Shown here: one piece after another, positions 12,201 through 25,376 of the stretch
Layout: each line of letters opens with the position of its first letter
How positions within the stretch are numbered: position 1 is the first letter of the stretch
Assembly: GCA_021904315.1 (NCBI GenBank)
Contig: CM038919.1
Coordinates: forward strand, 10,726,001 to 10,790,000
Direction: 5' to 3'
From: Sphagnum magellanicum
Lineage: Eukaryota > Streptophyta > Sphagnopsida > Sphagnales > Sphagnaceae
Length of the DNA: 64,000 nucleotides
The notes under the pieces: model-generated
Database searches by the model: none
What the model saw: the letters and a program-made list of their open reading frames with translations, nothing else
Told to the model about the DNA's origin: nothing
Program-made: the position numbers and the translations under genes

Positions 12201-15200
12201 CTGCCATCACCACCACTCTAGTATCAAACTGTTGTGGCCTCAGGCTTGTCCACCCCACCACAAGCATCGACTCACAGAAGATTTCCCAGTGCGGTAGCAG
12301 AATTCAATGTGGCGGCGATAGAAGAGGAGCGGTTGTGGTTTTGGGTGCGACGAGGAGAGCCACGAAGAGGAGCGCAACAAACTTGAGCTTATGGTCGGGT
12401 TTTGCGGGTTGCGTGGATGTAGTGGGGGGGATAAGAGCAGCGGGAGGAGGAGGAGGAGAAGTCGACAACAGCTTTGGCAACAACAGGGCAGTGATTGCAC
12501 GCACAATGGACATGGGATCAAGGAGGAGGAGCAGCAGCAGTAGCTCAAAAAGCTCAGAATTGGCCGATGGTAACAACAACAACAGCAACAAGGTGAATCC
12601 TGTTGGGATCCTGAAGGAGAAGAGCCTTGCCACCAAGCAGTTTGCACAATTCTTGCGTGAAAGGTAAAGCTTTTTGTTTGTGAGTGAAATGGGTTTCTTT
12701 TGTTTTTGTCTGGGGATGCTGCTGATGGATGATCAACGAGTTTGCTTGCATGTGTGCATGCATTTAGGGGATGGGTTTAGGGTTCAGGGGATGGGTTTAG
12801 GGTTCAGGGGATGGGCTTGCACCAAAGTTCTCAGTTTGCACAAGCAAGCAATTCTTGCAGAAGAGAAGAGAAGAGGAGGTGAAGCTTTTTGCTTTGCTTG
12901 GTCTGATGGCTCTTTGATTGGTTTTTTGCTTCTTTCCTTGCATGCTGGTGCTGGTCTATGAGCTTGCTTGCAGTAAGAATGTGGGACTTTTCCTTGAGCC
13001 TTGGAGGAGGTGGGGTGGGGGGCGGGGAAGTGTATTTTGCAAACTCAATTGCATGGAGAAACAGAAGAAAGTTGGAGAGTCAGGAACATTATGATTCCTC
13101 CTATGCTTGACAGGTACAAGGCTCTGAAGGATATGAAGGAGCGCATTGCAGAACAGGACGAAGATTTAGTGGAATTTGCAAATGCGTAAGAAAAGAAAAA
13201 ACTCATGTTTGCCAATTTTTTCTTTCCACCCAGTTAAGGTCCCCAGAGTTTTCATAGTCACAAACACTTTACTGAATTCTTCCCAACTGACAGACATTTG
13301 TTTTGTGGTGAAGAAGAAAGAAAGGGAGACTGGATGACTGTGGGTATTGATTTCTGGTTGTTGATGCAGGTATATGAGCATGGGAATGAAGCGGCAACCT
13401 GAGCATATGGTTGAATTTTATGAGTGGGCTCCTGGTACAAAGAAGCTCTTCTTTTTGGTATTTGTTGTTTTTCTTTCTCTTGTCTGCACTCCTCTTTAGA
13501 GTGAGTAGTAGTTGAGAGATGCAGGCAAGACATACTGGGTAGAATTGATGCTGCAGCTCACTCCACACGCAACCAGAAACAAAATGTGTTTTGTTTTTGG
13601 GGTAAAGGTCACTGACTGACTCAGAAGGTTTGATCTGCTCTTTTTTTTTTCCCCTTTGTTTTGTAGGTGCACGTTTCTGTTCACTAGTGGGTGATTTCAA
13701 TAATTGGGTGCACAGCAGAGACTATGGTGGAGAGGGTTATCTGGGGCGGGATGATTTGGGTTACTGGCGTCTTGTGATACAAGACAAACTCCGTAAAGGA
13801 GAAGCGAAAGATGATCTTGGTCAAGTAAGGAAACCCAAGCAGAACATAGTTATATTCCATGTTATTATTACCTAAATTGCATGACATGTGCTGCTGCTCA
13901 GTGTAACATTATTAGCCTTTGAGACTAGGGATCCATGTGTTGCTTCTAAATTGCTTCTTTGTAGTAGGAATACAACTACGATGTGGATTACGATCGTGGT
14001 GATGAAGATATCGATGTGGGTAAGCTTATGGATGATATGGACAACGAGTATTGGGAGCCTGGAGAAGATGAATTTCTCAGTGACCAGAAGCTGGAGTTAC
14101 TTGAGGAATTATTCCGTGTAACTGTTGGGTCAGATTTTCATCCTGTAAAGATGGAAAAAGATTCAGCAGGGAACTACAGACCGGTCGACTCAAACTCCAG
14201 CAACAATGAGGATGAGAAGCTGAATCTTGATAAATTTAAGGCTGAAGTGGATAGGCATATGGAGAATTGGTTGGCAAGTAGGGCAGGCAGCAGAACTGGC
14301 GGTAATCTACCGCCAATTACCGTTGTAGATGATGGAACTGACCCAAAAACATTGACGTTGGTTGATGATCCCGTATGGAGGAAACGTGTGGAAGCAAAAG
14401 AAATGCCCATGGCCTACTGGGAAGCTTTTGTCAAGGGGCGTAATGCTTGGGCCAAAAAATACGAGGCTTGTATACCTCATGGTAGTCACTTCCGTGTATA
14501 CTTGCATACTCCAGAGGGCCCCTTACAGCGTGTTCCCGCATGGGCTACTTATGTCCTGCCAGGTGACTCTTCTGCACAGTTTGTGGAAAAACAGAACAGA
14601 ACTGGTTTTAGTCCTCTTCCCATTTGCTCTTTAGAACAGAACTGCTTTTAGTCCTTGTCAGTTGTGGTACAGTCTCAGCAGCTTGCAATTTCAAGGGACA
14701 TCTTGTGAAAAGGAAATGTGTTTTTGCTACATGTGCAGACCCAGAGGGCAATCTGTGGAGTGCAGTATTTTGGGACCCTCCTGTTCAAGAGCGATATGTG
14801 TGGCAGTCTGAAAGACCAGCCAAGCCACGTGCACTGCGGATTTACGAGTGTCATATAGGCATAAGTGGGCAACAAACTCACGTTACATCCTTCAATGAGT
14901 TCACCAGGCAGGTGATTCTTTTGACAATCCATAACTACTTGCTTTCAGGAAATTAAGTTGGCATTTAAGTCTGAAATTGAAGACAGCCATACTGGTTTCA
15001 TAGCTGGGCATCAAACATTTGTTGGGTTTGATTCATTTTTCTTAAAACTTGCACATTGGAGATCAACAAAATCAAGCTAATTGCTGGTGTGTGTGTGTGC
15101 TTTGAAACATCTTGTGAAGGTTCTCCCACGAGTGAAAAAGGCAGGCTACAATGTCATTCAGCTAATGGGAATACAAGAACATGCAGACTACTCCAGCGTT

Positions 15201-18200
15201 GGCTACAAGGTTCTTCTTATATCTCTTTCAACTACTTTTTCCACTTCTGCCTCCAAAAAAGATTGCTTCAAGTTCAATGTCATTTATTTTCTCCAGTGAC
15301 TTTTATCCAAGGTTTGGGTTTAGTGGAAGTGGTGAAACTGGCATTTCTTTTTTGCATTTCAGAGCACATATTACAGTAAATTATTGAGCACCAGCTGAGC
15401 TTTCTCTGCTTGTTTTCCACCTTTGTGTTGTTGTGTAGGTCACAAATATGTTTGCTGTGAGCAGCCGTTTTGGCACCCCTGAAGAGTTCAAGCATTTGGT
15501 GGACACTGCTCATGGTTGGTGCTTGGCTCTCTAAACCCTAAACCCTAACTCCAACAGACAGGCAACCCATTTGCCTTTGAAGACTATTGCTCTTCTGTTT
15601 CTGGCTTGAATGTTGAACATTGCTCTGCTACAGTAGTCTGGTGGTCACACAGACAGCAGCATATACCTAGTTTGTGTGTCTGATTGTGTACTTATGATGG
15701 CACCTCCATTAAGAGTTGTCCTGGACACATCTCAACAGTTGGGTGTAGCTTTCAGGGATGGGATTGATGGTGATGCTAGACATCGTTCAGTCGCATGCAG
15801 CCCCGAATGAGGGTAGTGGACTGGCATCTTTCGATGGTGCAAATGACTGCTACTTTTATACAGGTGACAAATTGGACAACTCTCTTGCTTTCTCACTCAT
15901 GAGAGGAGGATGTATTGGGGTCATAACCTTTTGTAGATGGAGAACTGCCCATGAGGCAGTTTAGACTACTATGCTAGAAACTCTTTCAATGCTGAACAGA
16001 TGCCTCTTGTGTGAGAACTGCTATGTGAACTCTGGGACCATACCATTTGACATATGGGTTTGATGATTCTTGTGAGATGGAAAATGAAGCTCTGAATGCT
16101 TAATTTACTATTTTATATTGTTGTTGTTGTCATCATCTTCCCATTAGGAAAGAGGGGACATCACAAACGATGGGGTACACGGATGTTCAAGTATGGTGAA
16201 TATGAAGTGATTCGTTATCTGCTCTCAAATCTGAAGTGGTATGTATAAACCCACTCCCTGTCAAGTCTCCATGTCACTCTCAATCAAGCTGAGTGTCCTT
16301 GATCTTGTTGTGATGAATGAATTGCTGAGAGAGCAAATGTTTTGTTGTTCTTGTGTGAAATTCACAGGTGGGTGGAGGAATACCGTATCGATGGCTTCCA
16401 CTTCCACTCAGTCGTGTCCATGCTTTACACTCACAATGGCTTCGCACCTTTGACCAACAGTCTTGATGAGTGAGTCTTGAGCTTGTGCACTCATCCTCAC
16501 TCAACATCTTTCTACTGTGCGAATTTCCTCACTTTAGATGCTAGATTTGCTTCTTTGTTGCTTGATCAGTCATTTATCTAAAGGTCTTTGTGATTGTAGC
16601 AGAATTATAGCAAGCTCCAGTTTTTCCTACAGATAAGCTCTGGAATAGTTAAGCTTCAAATTCTGTTACGTGAGCCAGTGGTGGAACTGAGATGTTTCAT
16701 CTGGCTTGTTCATTGCAGTTACTGCAATCAGTATGTGGATAAAGAAGCACTTGTCTACTTGTGTTTGGCAAATGATTTGCTCCATCAGCTGTCTCCAGAC
16801 ATGATCACCATTGCCGAAGATGTAAAAGCTAAACATGTTTCTGCAGGATAGATATGGTCCACTGCTGGGTTGCGTTTTCCATAGATTTGTTGGGATTGTG
16901 TACTGTGTGGAACAGTTGTTGTTGCTAAGTCACCTACAAGATTAAATAATGCAACCTCAAAGATTGATTCTGTTGATACCCATGCAGAGATTTGTGCAAA
17001 ATTGAAGCTTTTAATTTTTTGTGGTTACATGTTACTGCTGTGAAAGAAAACTTTGTGAACATTTTGTCTTGTGAGGTGGGGGTTACATCTAGTGCCTGCC
17101 GCTGAAGTATGTGTTACCTTCTTTGTTGGTTCTGAAGGCTAGCCTCTATCCAGGGTTATGTGAACCCATCAACCAAGGTGGGCTCGGCTTTGACTATTAC
17201 GTTAATCTGAAGCCATCACAGATGTGGCCCTGGCTCATTGACAATGTGCCATTGGAGGACTGGAGCATGACTGAGGCAAGCATTTTCTCATGACCCTTTT
17301 TCTGTCTTGTATTCCACAGCATGTCCTAGTGTCACTGCTGCTCAATGCCTCACAACAAGCTCAAGTGCACTACTGTTTCTGGACTGCTGCAGAAACTGAA
17401 AGAAAGTGAATGTTCAGGCGGTGATGTTTTGACAATGTAGAATTCTTATCACTCACGCAGGTCCATGACTTTGTGATGCAGATTACAGAGACTTTGATGA
17501 ACATTGAAGATCCAGGCAAGGCGCTGGTCTATGCCGAGAATCACAATCAGGTAATTTGATACCTTAAAAAGCCATTAACTAGCATCCGGGTTCATGGCAG
17601 TGAATTTTGTGCTGTGTGGAGGAGCATCTGCAGTATGTTCTTCTTTATCTGGTAATATGAGAAGCACAATGAGGAGAAATTTAATCTGATAATGTAGGTG
17701 AGAGGGAGGGGTGGGAGTAATGGCCTGAGGAAAAGAAAAGGCACCCTTTGGAGCAGATGTATGACATTCTGGTTTTGTTTGTTTTTGTAGTCTGTCGTTG
17801 GAGGGAAGTCACTTGCAGAAGCTCTTTTGGGCAGCATCACAAATGATAAAAAAGCAGTGTCCACAAGAACACTATGGACTTTGCAAGGCATATCTCTCCA
17901 CAAGGCATGTTTCCTTCAACTTCTCTCTTGTACCTGTCCACTTGTGCTAAACATGTGAAGAAAAAGGACTGAATGCAAGTACATACAATTTCTTTTTTCA
18001 GGTTGTTACGTCAGTGGAATTATCAGGCACTCCTTTCTGTATTTGCATTGGGCTTTTCATGATGTAGATCTCAGGGATGAAATCTGGATATTTTCACATA
18101 CTGTTTGAAGTTTTTTGCATGCTTGGAGATTGGTCACAAAGAAGAAGAGCAAGTTGGGTGTTGTTCAAATTCTAGGGCTCGTGTCAGTGTTCTAAGTTCA

Positions 18201-19282
18201 CGTCTTTTCCAGATTGGTATGGATAACTTTAATGGGTGTGTGGCTGGTGCTGTGCAGATGATAAGACTTATAACATTGAGTCTTGGGGGTAGTACTGCTT
18301 ATTTGACTTTCATGGGAAATGAGTTTGGACATCCAGGGGTATGTACTTGATTCCCATTCCCAGCCTCCACAAATTGCTTACTTGTTTGTTTTGGCATAGG
18401 TCCTTGCCTTGCACAATAGTTCCATCTCTTCTTGTTGACACAACTCTTTGGGTTGCCAGAGGGTAGAATTTCCAAGGTCCAGCAATAACCACTCCTTCTC
18501 CCATGCAATTCGTCGCTGGGATCTTTTGGAGGACACTGGCCCTCATTCCCAACTTGCAACCTTTGATCAAGTATGGAGAGAACTACTGGCACCTTTATAT
18601 GTGTGTGTGTGTATGTTCTACCAAAAGATTTACCATGTGAACATAGTTTTGGTGGCTACTATGGTTGGACACTTTCTGAGAAGTGATTTTTATCATGCAT
18701 TTATATATAGTGATAAGTAAAGTCAGAAGATCATGTGCACAGAGGCTCATGGAGCTCGAGGAGACTCAAAGGGTGTTGACTCAGAGGCCTGCAAGGCTGT
18801 GCCATGTGGATAATTCCACCAAGGTAAAAATAATAAAAATACTGGCTGCAGCCTGATTTGTATCGGGTCAATCTAGATATATGGATGGCACATAAGGCCA
18901 GGGATATTCTGAGTGGATGATGGAGTCTTTCTGAAGGAATACAAAGTCTCAGAATGGCACTTTGTTTATGATGCAGGTTATTGTGTATACAAGAGGACCC
19001 TTACTGTTTGCCTTCAACTTTCATGTCAGCAAGTCTTATGACATCTACAAAGTGGGTGTCCAAATAGCTGGTGAATATGAGGTATCTATTATCCCTGTTT
19101 TCTGAGCCCCCAAGGTATGGACACCTACTTTCTTTTCAGTACTCAAAAGGTCATGGGTTCTTACAGTTGCTTACTCAGACTCCATTGGGATCCAGCTTTT
19201 GTTGAACACAGATCAGCTCAAATTTGGTGGCCTTGGTCGACTTGAAAAAACTACAATTCTGAGGACTTCTGAGAGTCTGTAA
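12197..19282 (+). CDS. Branching-enzyme-like GH13 protein, BE1/EMB2729 type
   Basis: Twenty exons: 12197-12663, 13114-13185, 13370-13434, 13667-13824, 13968-14562, 14739-14911, 15120-15209, 15439-15514, 15756-15863, 16148-16238, 16368-16469, 16719-16821, 17138-17275, 17482-17550, 17791-17904, 18258-18338, 18460-18570, 18743-18823, 18977-19081 and 19196-19282. All phases close; the product is 961 residues. Order: Ser/Gly-rich presumed transit region (1-130), CBM48-like module ([20 protein letters not shown]), GH13 barrel, C-terminal beta domain ([16 protein letters not shown]). Canonical branching enzymes use RFD (nucleophile), E, and HD; here the sites read FHFHS (His645), ITIAED (Glu699 kept) and YAENHNQ (Asn768 for Asp). 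From memory, BE1 relatives share these changes, so ordinary branching activity is doubtful. Two introns seem to start with GC (after 17275 and 17904). The stop may not be final: a donor at 19279 could join a further exon near 20135. Confidence 0.92.
12767..12817. repeat. 20-bp tandem repeat with telomere-like core
   Basis: The unit GGGGATGGGTTTAGGGTTCA is present about 2.4 times inside intron 1 of the branching-enzyme gene. It contains the plant telomere word TTTAGGG. Similar short TTTAGGG doublets occur in other introns of the window, for example near 15530, 19312 and 34145. Confidence 0.85.
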
Positions 19283-22200
19283 GAGCTACTTTCCTCTAAA
19301 CTGTACACAGGGTTTAGGGTTTAGGGTAACCATGTAAAGAGTAATGTGATAGGTCGTGAGAATTGGGGAATATGTCCTTACAACTCTCAATAATGATGAT
19401 GAACCAACAACAAGACACCTGATCAAACTGCAAAATAAATGATCTGTAAGCTTGAATTGCTTCCTCCGGTTTTGGAGAGAATACATCTTTTTCCATTGAG
19501 CATTCCTTTCTTGAGTTGATACTGGGTTGTGCAGAGTTGATGAGCTCCCACACACTTTGGCAATCCCTTTACCACAACAAACTGCCCAAGTAAGAGATCT
19601 GTTACATGCTCTTGGGTACCTGTTCTTTCCATACAGTAGTAAGAGACCTCTGACACTACAACAAGAGGTGCTCTTTTTGTCACATTTGTGAGTTTATTGT
19701 CTTTGTATGAAACAAATGTAATTGGAATAAAAATGAATGACTTATTTGTTGGCTGTACAGGTGTACCAGTTAGCACGGATATGGGATACAAAGAAGTCAC
19801 GTGTTTCCAGAACTGTGAAAAAGAGTTTGTAACATTGTTCGAAGAGAGAAACATGACATACAAGAAACCCATCAAAATGTAAACACATCAAGGTGTATGA
19901 GATACTTGCCTCACCTCACTCCCAAATCTATACTCTTGTTGTCCAGGTTTTCTTCTTATCACAGAGGGATGAGATACCGATATATGGCTTGCTTTTGGAA
20001 ACCTCATTGAATTGCAGATTTAAGCAGTTGATAGTGGAGAATTGGAGAGATTCTGGCAATTGAGCCTCAGCATGATGAGCATCCTGGGAAAGAAGTAACA
20101 GCAATAAATCACTGCAAACAATTATGTCTCTAGGTTCAGCTGCAGATACTCTTCGTTCCTGCCTTATGCCCCCATGCTTTTGACTTCATTCAAGGTGAGT
20201 GGTTTGAGTAGATCAATTGTCTTTCATTACGTGAGCTAGTTGCCATTTTTTCATGTAACTGTTCCCTCTTCTATTTTTGCCTTTTATCATGATTTTCAGA
20301 CTCTTGTACTGTGTCAAATCTGTTTTCTCTCCCCAACCCAAAATCTTCACCCATCCCAAAATGTTGTTTTGGCCTGCCTATTCCACCCCACAAAACAGGT
20401 TTCTTTGTTGTCAATTAAGAAATGATCAGTTATGTTTTTGCAACCATTCTCCTGAGAGTTTCCTGAGACCTTTTTAACCTGAGAAATAAGAAGCAGAAGA
20501 AAATACCATGTAGCAGTAGTTCCAATCTGTCTCCAGGATTTGCAATTGTCCAAAATTAGCAGAGCTGGAAACCTCCTATCATTCACACAGATCTGCTGAT
20601 TGCAAAAGCTTTGGTCAGATAATGACTTTTGTTTTGCACTTTTGTGTTCAAAGTGTACGTTTTTAAGTTCTTGAAAGGAGTAAAGTACTTGTACCTGTCA
20701 CTAAATGATGTTCAACATAAAATTGTTCTCAAGAGGGTGAGTTGTGAGAAAAGTAAAAATTTCTCAAGAATTGTTCTCTAGGCTTAATGAAAATGGAAAT
20801 GATGGGTGTCCACCAGGTATTCTCAGAATGTTTGTCGGATGTTGTATACTCAAAATGGAAATCCTGAAATGCTCTGGCTTAGCAAGTTTCCACATAGAGA
20901 AAAGGAATAATTTGTTTATTTCAAAAAAATGTTTTAAAATAAATAAATTTGAATTTATTAAATTTTCATGATCTACAGTGATATAGTCATATGAGGACTG
21001 AAAGTAATCAGATTGTATCCCACAATAATTATGTTGGTTTCCAACACCTCAGCTTTGTATTTTGATGAGATTTCTTTTCACTATTTATTTAATGAGGAAA
21101 CTAACTGACCTGACAGTAAAGTATTTAAAATTGGGGTTGTCTGACCCATTTTTTTAAATGTAGAAATAGTGAAATTTCAAAAAAAGTTTTTTTCAAAGAA
21201 AAGAATTTTTCTGAAGGAAAATAGAGAATCTATGGGGAATGTTCTATCAATTGGAGTCCAGTAATTATATTCATATGAGAGGTGACTTGTCACTACAAGC
21301 TTAAACTTGAGGTAATTTTTTATTATTAAAATTTTCACTGGTATGTCAAATCTTCCATTTAGAACTAGCAATTATAATCAACCTCCGAATCCACACATGA
21401 AACTAGCTCAATCTTGTAAGGATTTCAAATCATTTGATTAAGAATCAATATTGGAGGGAATGTAATCAAATGATTTAAGTGTCAAAACCATTTTGGGGGC
21501 TTCCACTGCCCACTTTTATGGATAGCATTTTGAAAGCTAGACTTTTTTTTAAGAGATTAAATCTTTAAAGTCAAACAGACTCAATTTGTGATTTGCACAA
21601 TTAGATCCAAATAATTGTCAAATTGAAGAAATGTGGCAAATATGTTCAAATAAAGCTTCATAGATCATAGGCCCTGTTTATCAAAGTTATGTAATAGTTT
21701 GTATATTTCCCATGTATCATTCAATGTTTTCATGGTGATATTATTCTATTGTTCCCAAAATGTAACAATCACTATAAAGTTACAACTCAAGTAAAATATC
21801 CATTTTTAATCGAATCAAATAATGCCAACTTGAACCCTTACTTGATGTGTTAACAAGCAACTACTTTTCAAATTTGAGTGCATATTCACAATATTAGTAC
21901 ATCCAATCACATTGAAGAGCCATCACCAAGCAAGGTTCCTTATGTTGTTGGAGTTCAGCAACTAAAACTTCCATCACTACAAGTGTAGAGTTAAGCCCCA
22001 AGGTAGGGCATTCTCAAAATAGAGGGCCTAGGATGCCAATTCCAGCCTGGCAATTTTTCACAATATCTCTCACCTGTGGTCTTTACCCATTGTACATTTA
22101 GCATGAGTCAGAAGGTTATCATGAACATTCGTAGTCCAAGACATAGGAAGGAGAGTGTCCTTACACTTACTCCTTAAGGGTGTGAGGGACCTTACACATA

Positions 22201-23329
22201 CAAGTAGGTGTAAGATCCATCACACCCTTAAGGACTGGGCATAACATTCCTTCTTCTGAGTGTGCTTGAATGGAAGCAAGTTTGATTCAAACTCATAACC
22301 AAGGCACAACAATCCTACTTCCCTTTTCTAGGAGGGATATAAGGTGCCCTCCAAACACACTAGGAAACTTGTCTAAGTGCTTTACACAAAATATGACACA
22401 TTCAAATATAATTTATAAAATGAATTTGATGGCATCCCTAACACAAGGATGCATTTACATTGAAATAAAAAGAAAAAGAGGGTTGTGCAAGGACATTCCA
22501 ATCTCAAAATGGATAAGGAACAAACTATACTAAAAAGCAAAATTGCCCTAGTTCAAAGTTGGACAAGATGGACTCCAAACCCTAAATCCATGAACCCAAT
22601 TTCATTTGTCCATGCCTATCTCACCTTCTTTTTTGCTATTTGAAGTCAGTACTTTCTTTGACCACACCTTTACTAGCATGTACTTAAATGGACCCCAAAC
22701 TCTATGCAGTTATAACATTATGAGTGTCAATTACGAAATACCAGACCATCACCTTCCTAATGAATAGCATTCACAAGCCCACTGCCATGACTGCCCAATG
22801 ACTTCATCAGCTCCGGACAATGGGTGTAAATAAGCGCATAAAAAATCGAACCAAATGTTCAATAAGAGACTTCTGGACTGTGTCAATGAGAGGATACAAC
22901 TAGATGTAAAACAAATCAAGTGACCCAGACCATCATCGCTTGTAACTTTAAAGCACCAAGAATAATACACCCTCCCACCTGGCACTGAGTGCAGCTTTGC
23001 AAACATCTTTAAAAAGATGGCCATATTTGTCAATAAATCAACTCAGAAGTTGAGTTTTCTCGAAAGTTTCACATATATGAAAAGCAGGTCTTATCACATT
23101 TCGATATTGAGTAAATGATCCCATACTGACCTTATCCACCCACTCACATATTTAGACCAATTTAGAAGCTGGCTATTAAAGAGGTGGTAATGAGGACAAG
23201 GAATATATGTGTGACTCTAAATACGTAGTCCACACATCTTCAACATCCTTTCATATCTTTGAGTAGAACTTTCCAAAGGAACACAACCAAAAGATAAACC
23301 AGGGGGCCACTAGAAAAGTTTACCTCTCT
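19283..23329. other. Intergenic spacer, mostly AT-rich
   Basis: This region is gene-poor. The first kilobase may hold the branching-enzyme 3' UTR or a missed last exon: a splice-like acceptor at 20131-20135 opens a frame reading FSCRYSSFLPYAPML, which weakly recalls the C-terminus of the family. From about 20.9 kb the DNA is AT-rich. A long hairpin lies at 22171-22234. Nothing else was recognised. Confidence 0.45.
22171..22234. repeat. Near-perfect 27-bp inverted repeat (hairpin)
   Basis: Arms 22171-22197 and 22208-22234 are reverse complements at 25 of 27 positions, separated by a 10-base loop. The outer 15 bases of each arm match perfectly. It could be a fold-back element, the core of a MITE, or a small-RNA hairpin. 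The arms are long for chance in spacer DNA. Confidence 0.8.
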
Positions 23330-25376
23330 TCATCTCTTAAAGCACTTGAGGAATGTAGATGTCACAAATGAAGTAATGAACTGCAAACCTGCTGAGCCAC
23401 CTGGAAAATATGATATCACATAATACAGTAATGCAAGGACCTGTATGCACACCAGGCAACAGTTAGAGCCTCTTCCCCAATCATTCAAGATTTGTTTGGT
23501 GCAATTTCAGTGTGTTATGTAGCATGTCACAAATCATCACATCCTAAGTGCTCCAGTTATAGCCCCCATAGATGCTTGACATTTCATCTGTGGTTGGTAC
23601 CACAGATGAAATCCTACATTAGAAACGCCCTGTTTTCAAGTCAAACCATGTGAGAAAAGCCACACCTGAATCACAGAGAAAAACACTGACAGAAGGTAGC
23701 TGTGGAGAACCATGGAGACATAGATTGTGCCTCCCATGCTCCCCAAGAAGCCAACTGTGAACGGCAATCTCTGCACCCCAAAGTGAGCATTGTGCATTCA
23801 ATACAGAATGATAATAATTTTGAGAATCGACAACCCAAACTGAATCTTTTAAGGATGAGAAAATGCAGAGGAAAGATCACAACTGAAAAAACAGAACAGT
23901 AGTCATTGTCTCGAATAAGAAAGCCAAAAGTCACTGAAAAGGAGCTGGTTGACAGTTTGGGAAAGCTTCCCAACCAAAACACAATGGTAATTGCTGTATC
24001 AGATAAGAAGGCGAAATGGTCTCTCCTCACCTCTTTGGAGATCATATGAAGAAGCTGAGCCTTTGGTCCTTTGAGTGCAAAGAAGGAACCCACAATAAAA
24101 ATGCAGCCAAGAGTGAAACAAATGGCAAACTTCTGTGGCATCAACGCCATGACTGGAAGGAACATGGTAAAAGCAAGAAATATGAAAAACACGCCAGCTC
24201 CAATCATGACCGAGAAATAAGCAATTGATTGTCTTGAGGGCACAAAGCTTGCAGCTGATTGTATGTTTCCCGGAAGCTTTTGCACACCCATCGTGACTCT
24301 GCCCACATACTCCACACACCCCTGCTACCTCTTTCAGTCCTCTTCTTTTTAGTATATAAGCTCAAAGACTAAAAAGAGCATCTAAAGAAAGGAAGCAACA
24401 CATCTACGCGATGAAGAAGAGCTTCCTCATGATTACAATAGAGAGATACCACACCCAAAAACCAAGTTATATTGGTTCCAGAAATCCACAATCTGAACTC
24501 TACAATACAATAGCTGTAACACAAATCTGGAGCAAATAGGAAGCTCTGCAGAATCTGGTAAAAAGCTGATTTGATTCCTCCAATCCACAGGAGGATGGAT
24601 CTATGTGTGAGGAGCTTTAGAAACACAGCATGTAGCATTGACTCCTTTTCATCAATCATGTTCTTGTTGCAATTCCTTGCCTACCAGAAGAAAAGCATAT
24701 ACAGTATTAGCAGCATTGTAGAAACATCAGATCTTGGTGAGAGGATCTTAGAAGCTACAAGATCGAGAGCTGTGAGTACACAATGGAATCATCACAAGTG
24801 CAGAAAAAATGCAACATGGGTAGATAGATCTATGGGAACTTCAGGCTTTTGTGCTTTTTGTATACACAAGGGAATGCTTTGAGAGAAGTCAGTGCATCTG
24901 TTGCTGTCACGTGTTTTTTTGTTGAAACGAAGGTTTTTGTGGGCAATTAGGTTTGATGGCAGAAATCACAGTCTGCAGGCCACTCAAGATGTTGAGGCAA
25001 TGGGTTGTTGCAATGACAAAAGGAGAATCATACCCAAAAGGAAGGAAGGAACAAACTGCTCAGCAAAAGGAAGGAACTACCTACACAGCAAGAAAGGCAG
25101 TCCATGGAGCGGATGAGGAGGGATGAGGGAGGGATCGGAAGCAGGAAGTTCTCACGAGTTGAATGCGCCGAGGATGCTACTGCTGGCAGATTGCAGACCT
25201 GCCTCCAAATCAAGTCCTCCACCTGTTGTTAATGCTGCAGCATTGTCTTCAGAGTCTCGGCTTGCAGCGTAGGAATTCCAAGCAGCGAGAACAGAGCCTC
25301 CGCCTCCTGCTGCTGCTTTGTCCTCGTCTTTCACACTAGGTCCTGCAAACCATCCCTGTCGCATCATCCCCTCCAT
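23330..25376 (-). CDS. SFT2-type vesicle transport protein
   Basis: Four exons on the minus strand: 25376-25156, 24298-24031, 23770-23666 and 23440-23330. They close in phase and give 234 residues. SFT2 proteins are small Golgi membrane proteins that help endosome-derived vesicles fuse with the Golgi. The N-terminal about 75 residues are Gly/Ala/Ser-rich and cytosolic in character (MEGMMRQGWFAGPSVKDEDK). Four hydrophobic segments follow, with the family signatures GVFFIFLAFTMFLPVM, FAICFTLGCIFIVGSFFALKGPK, RLPFT, TIYVSMVLHSYLLSV and YYVISYFPGGSAG. The length and tail (FLKCFKR) fit plant homologues. The gene is divergent from the VMA21-like gene, with 390 bases between start codons. Confidence 0.93.

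Noticed and set aside
23619..23801. A separate 60-codon minus-strand frame
   Set aside because: It is a shadow of the third SFT2 exon (23770-23666) in another frame.
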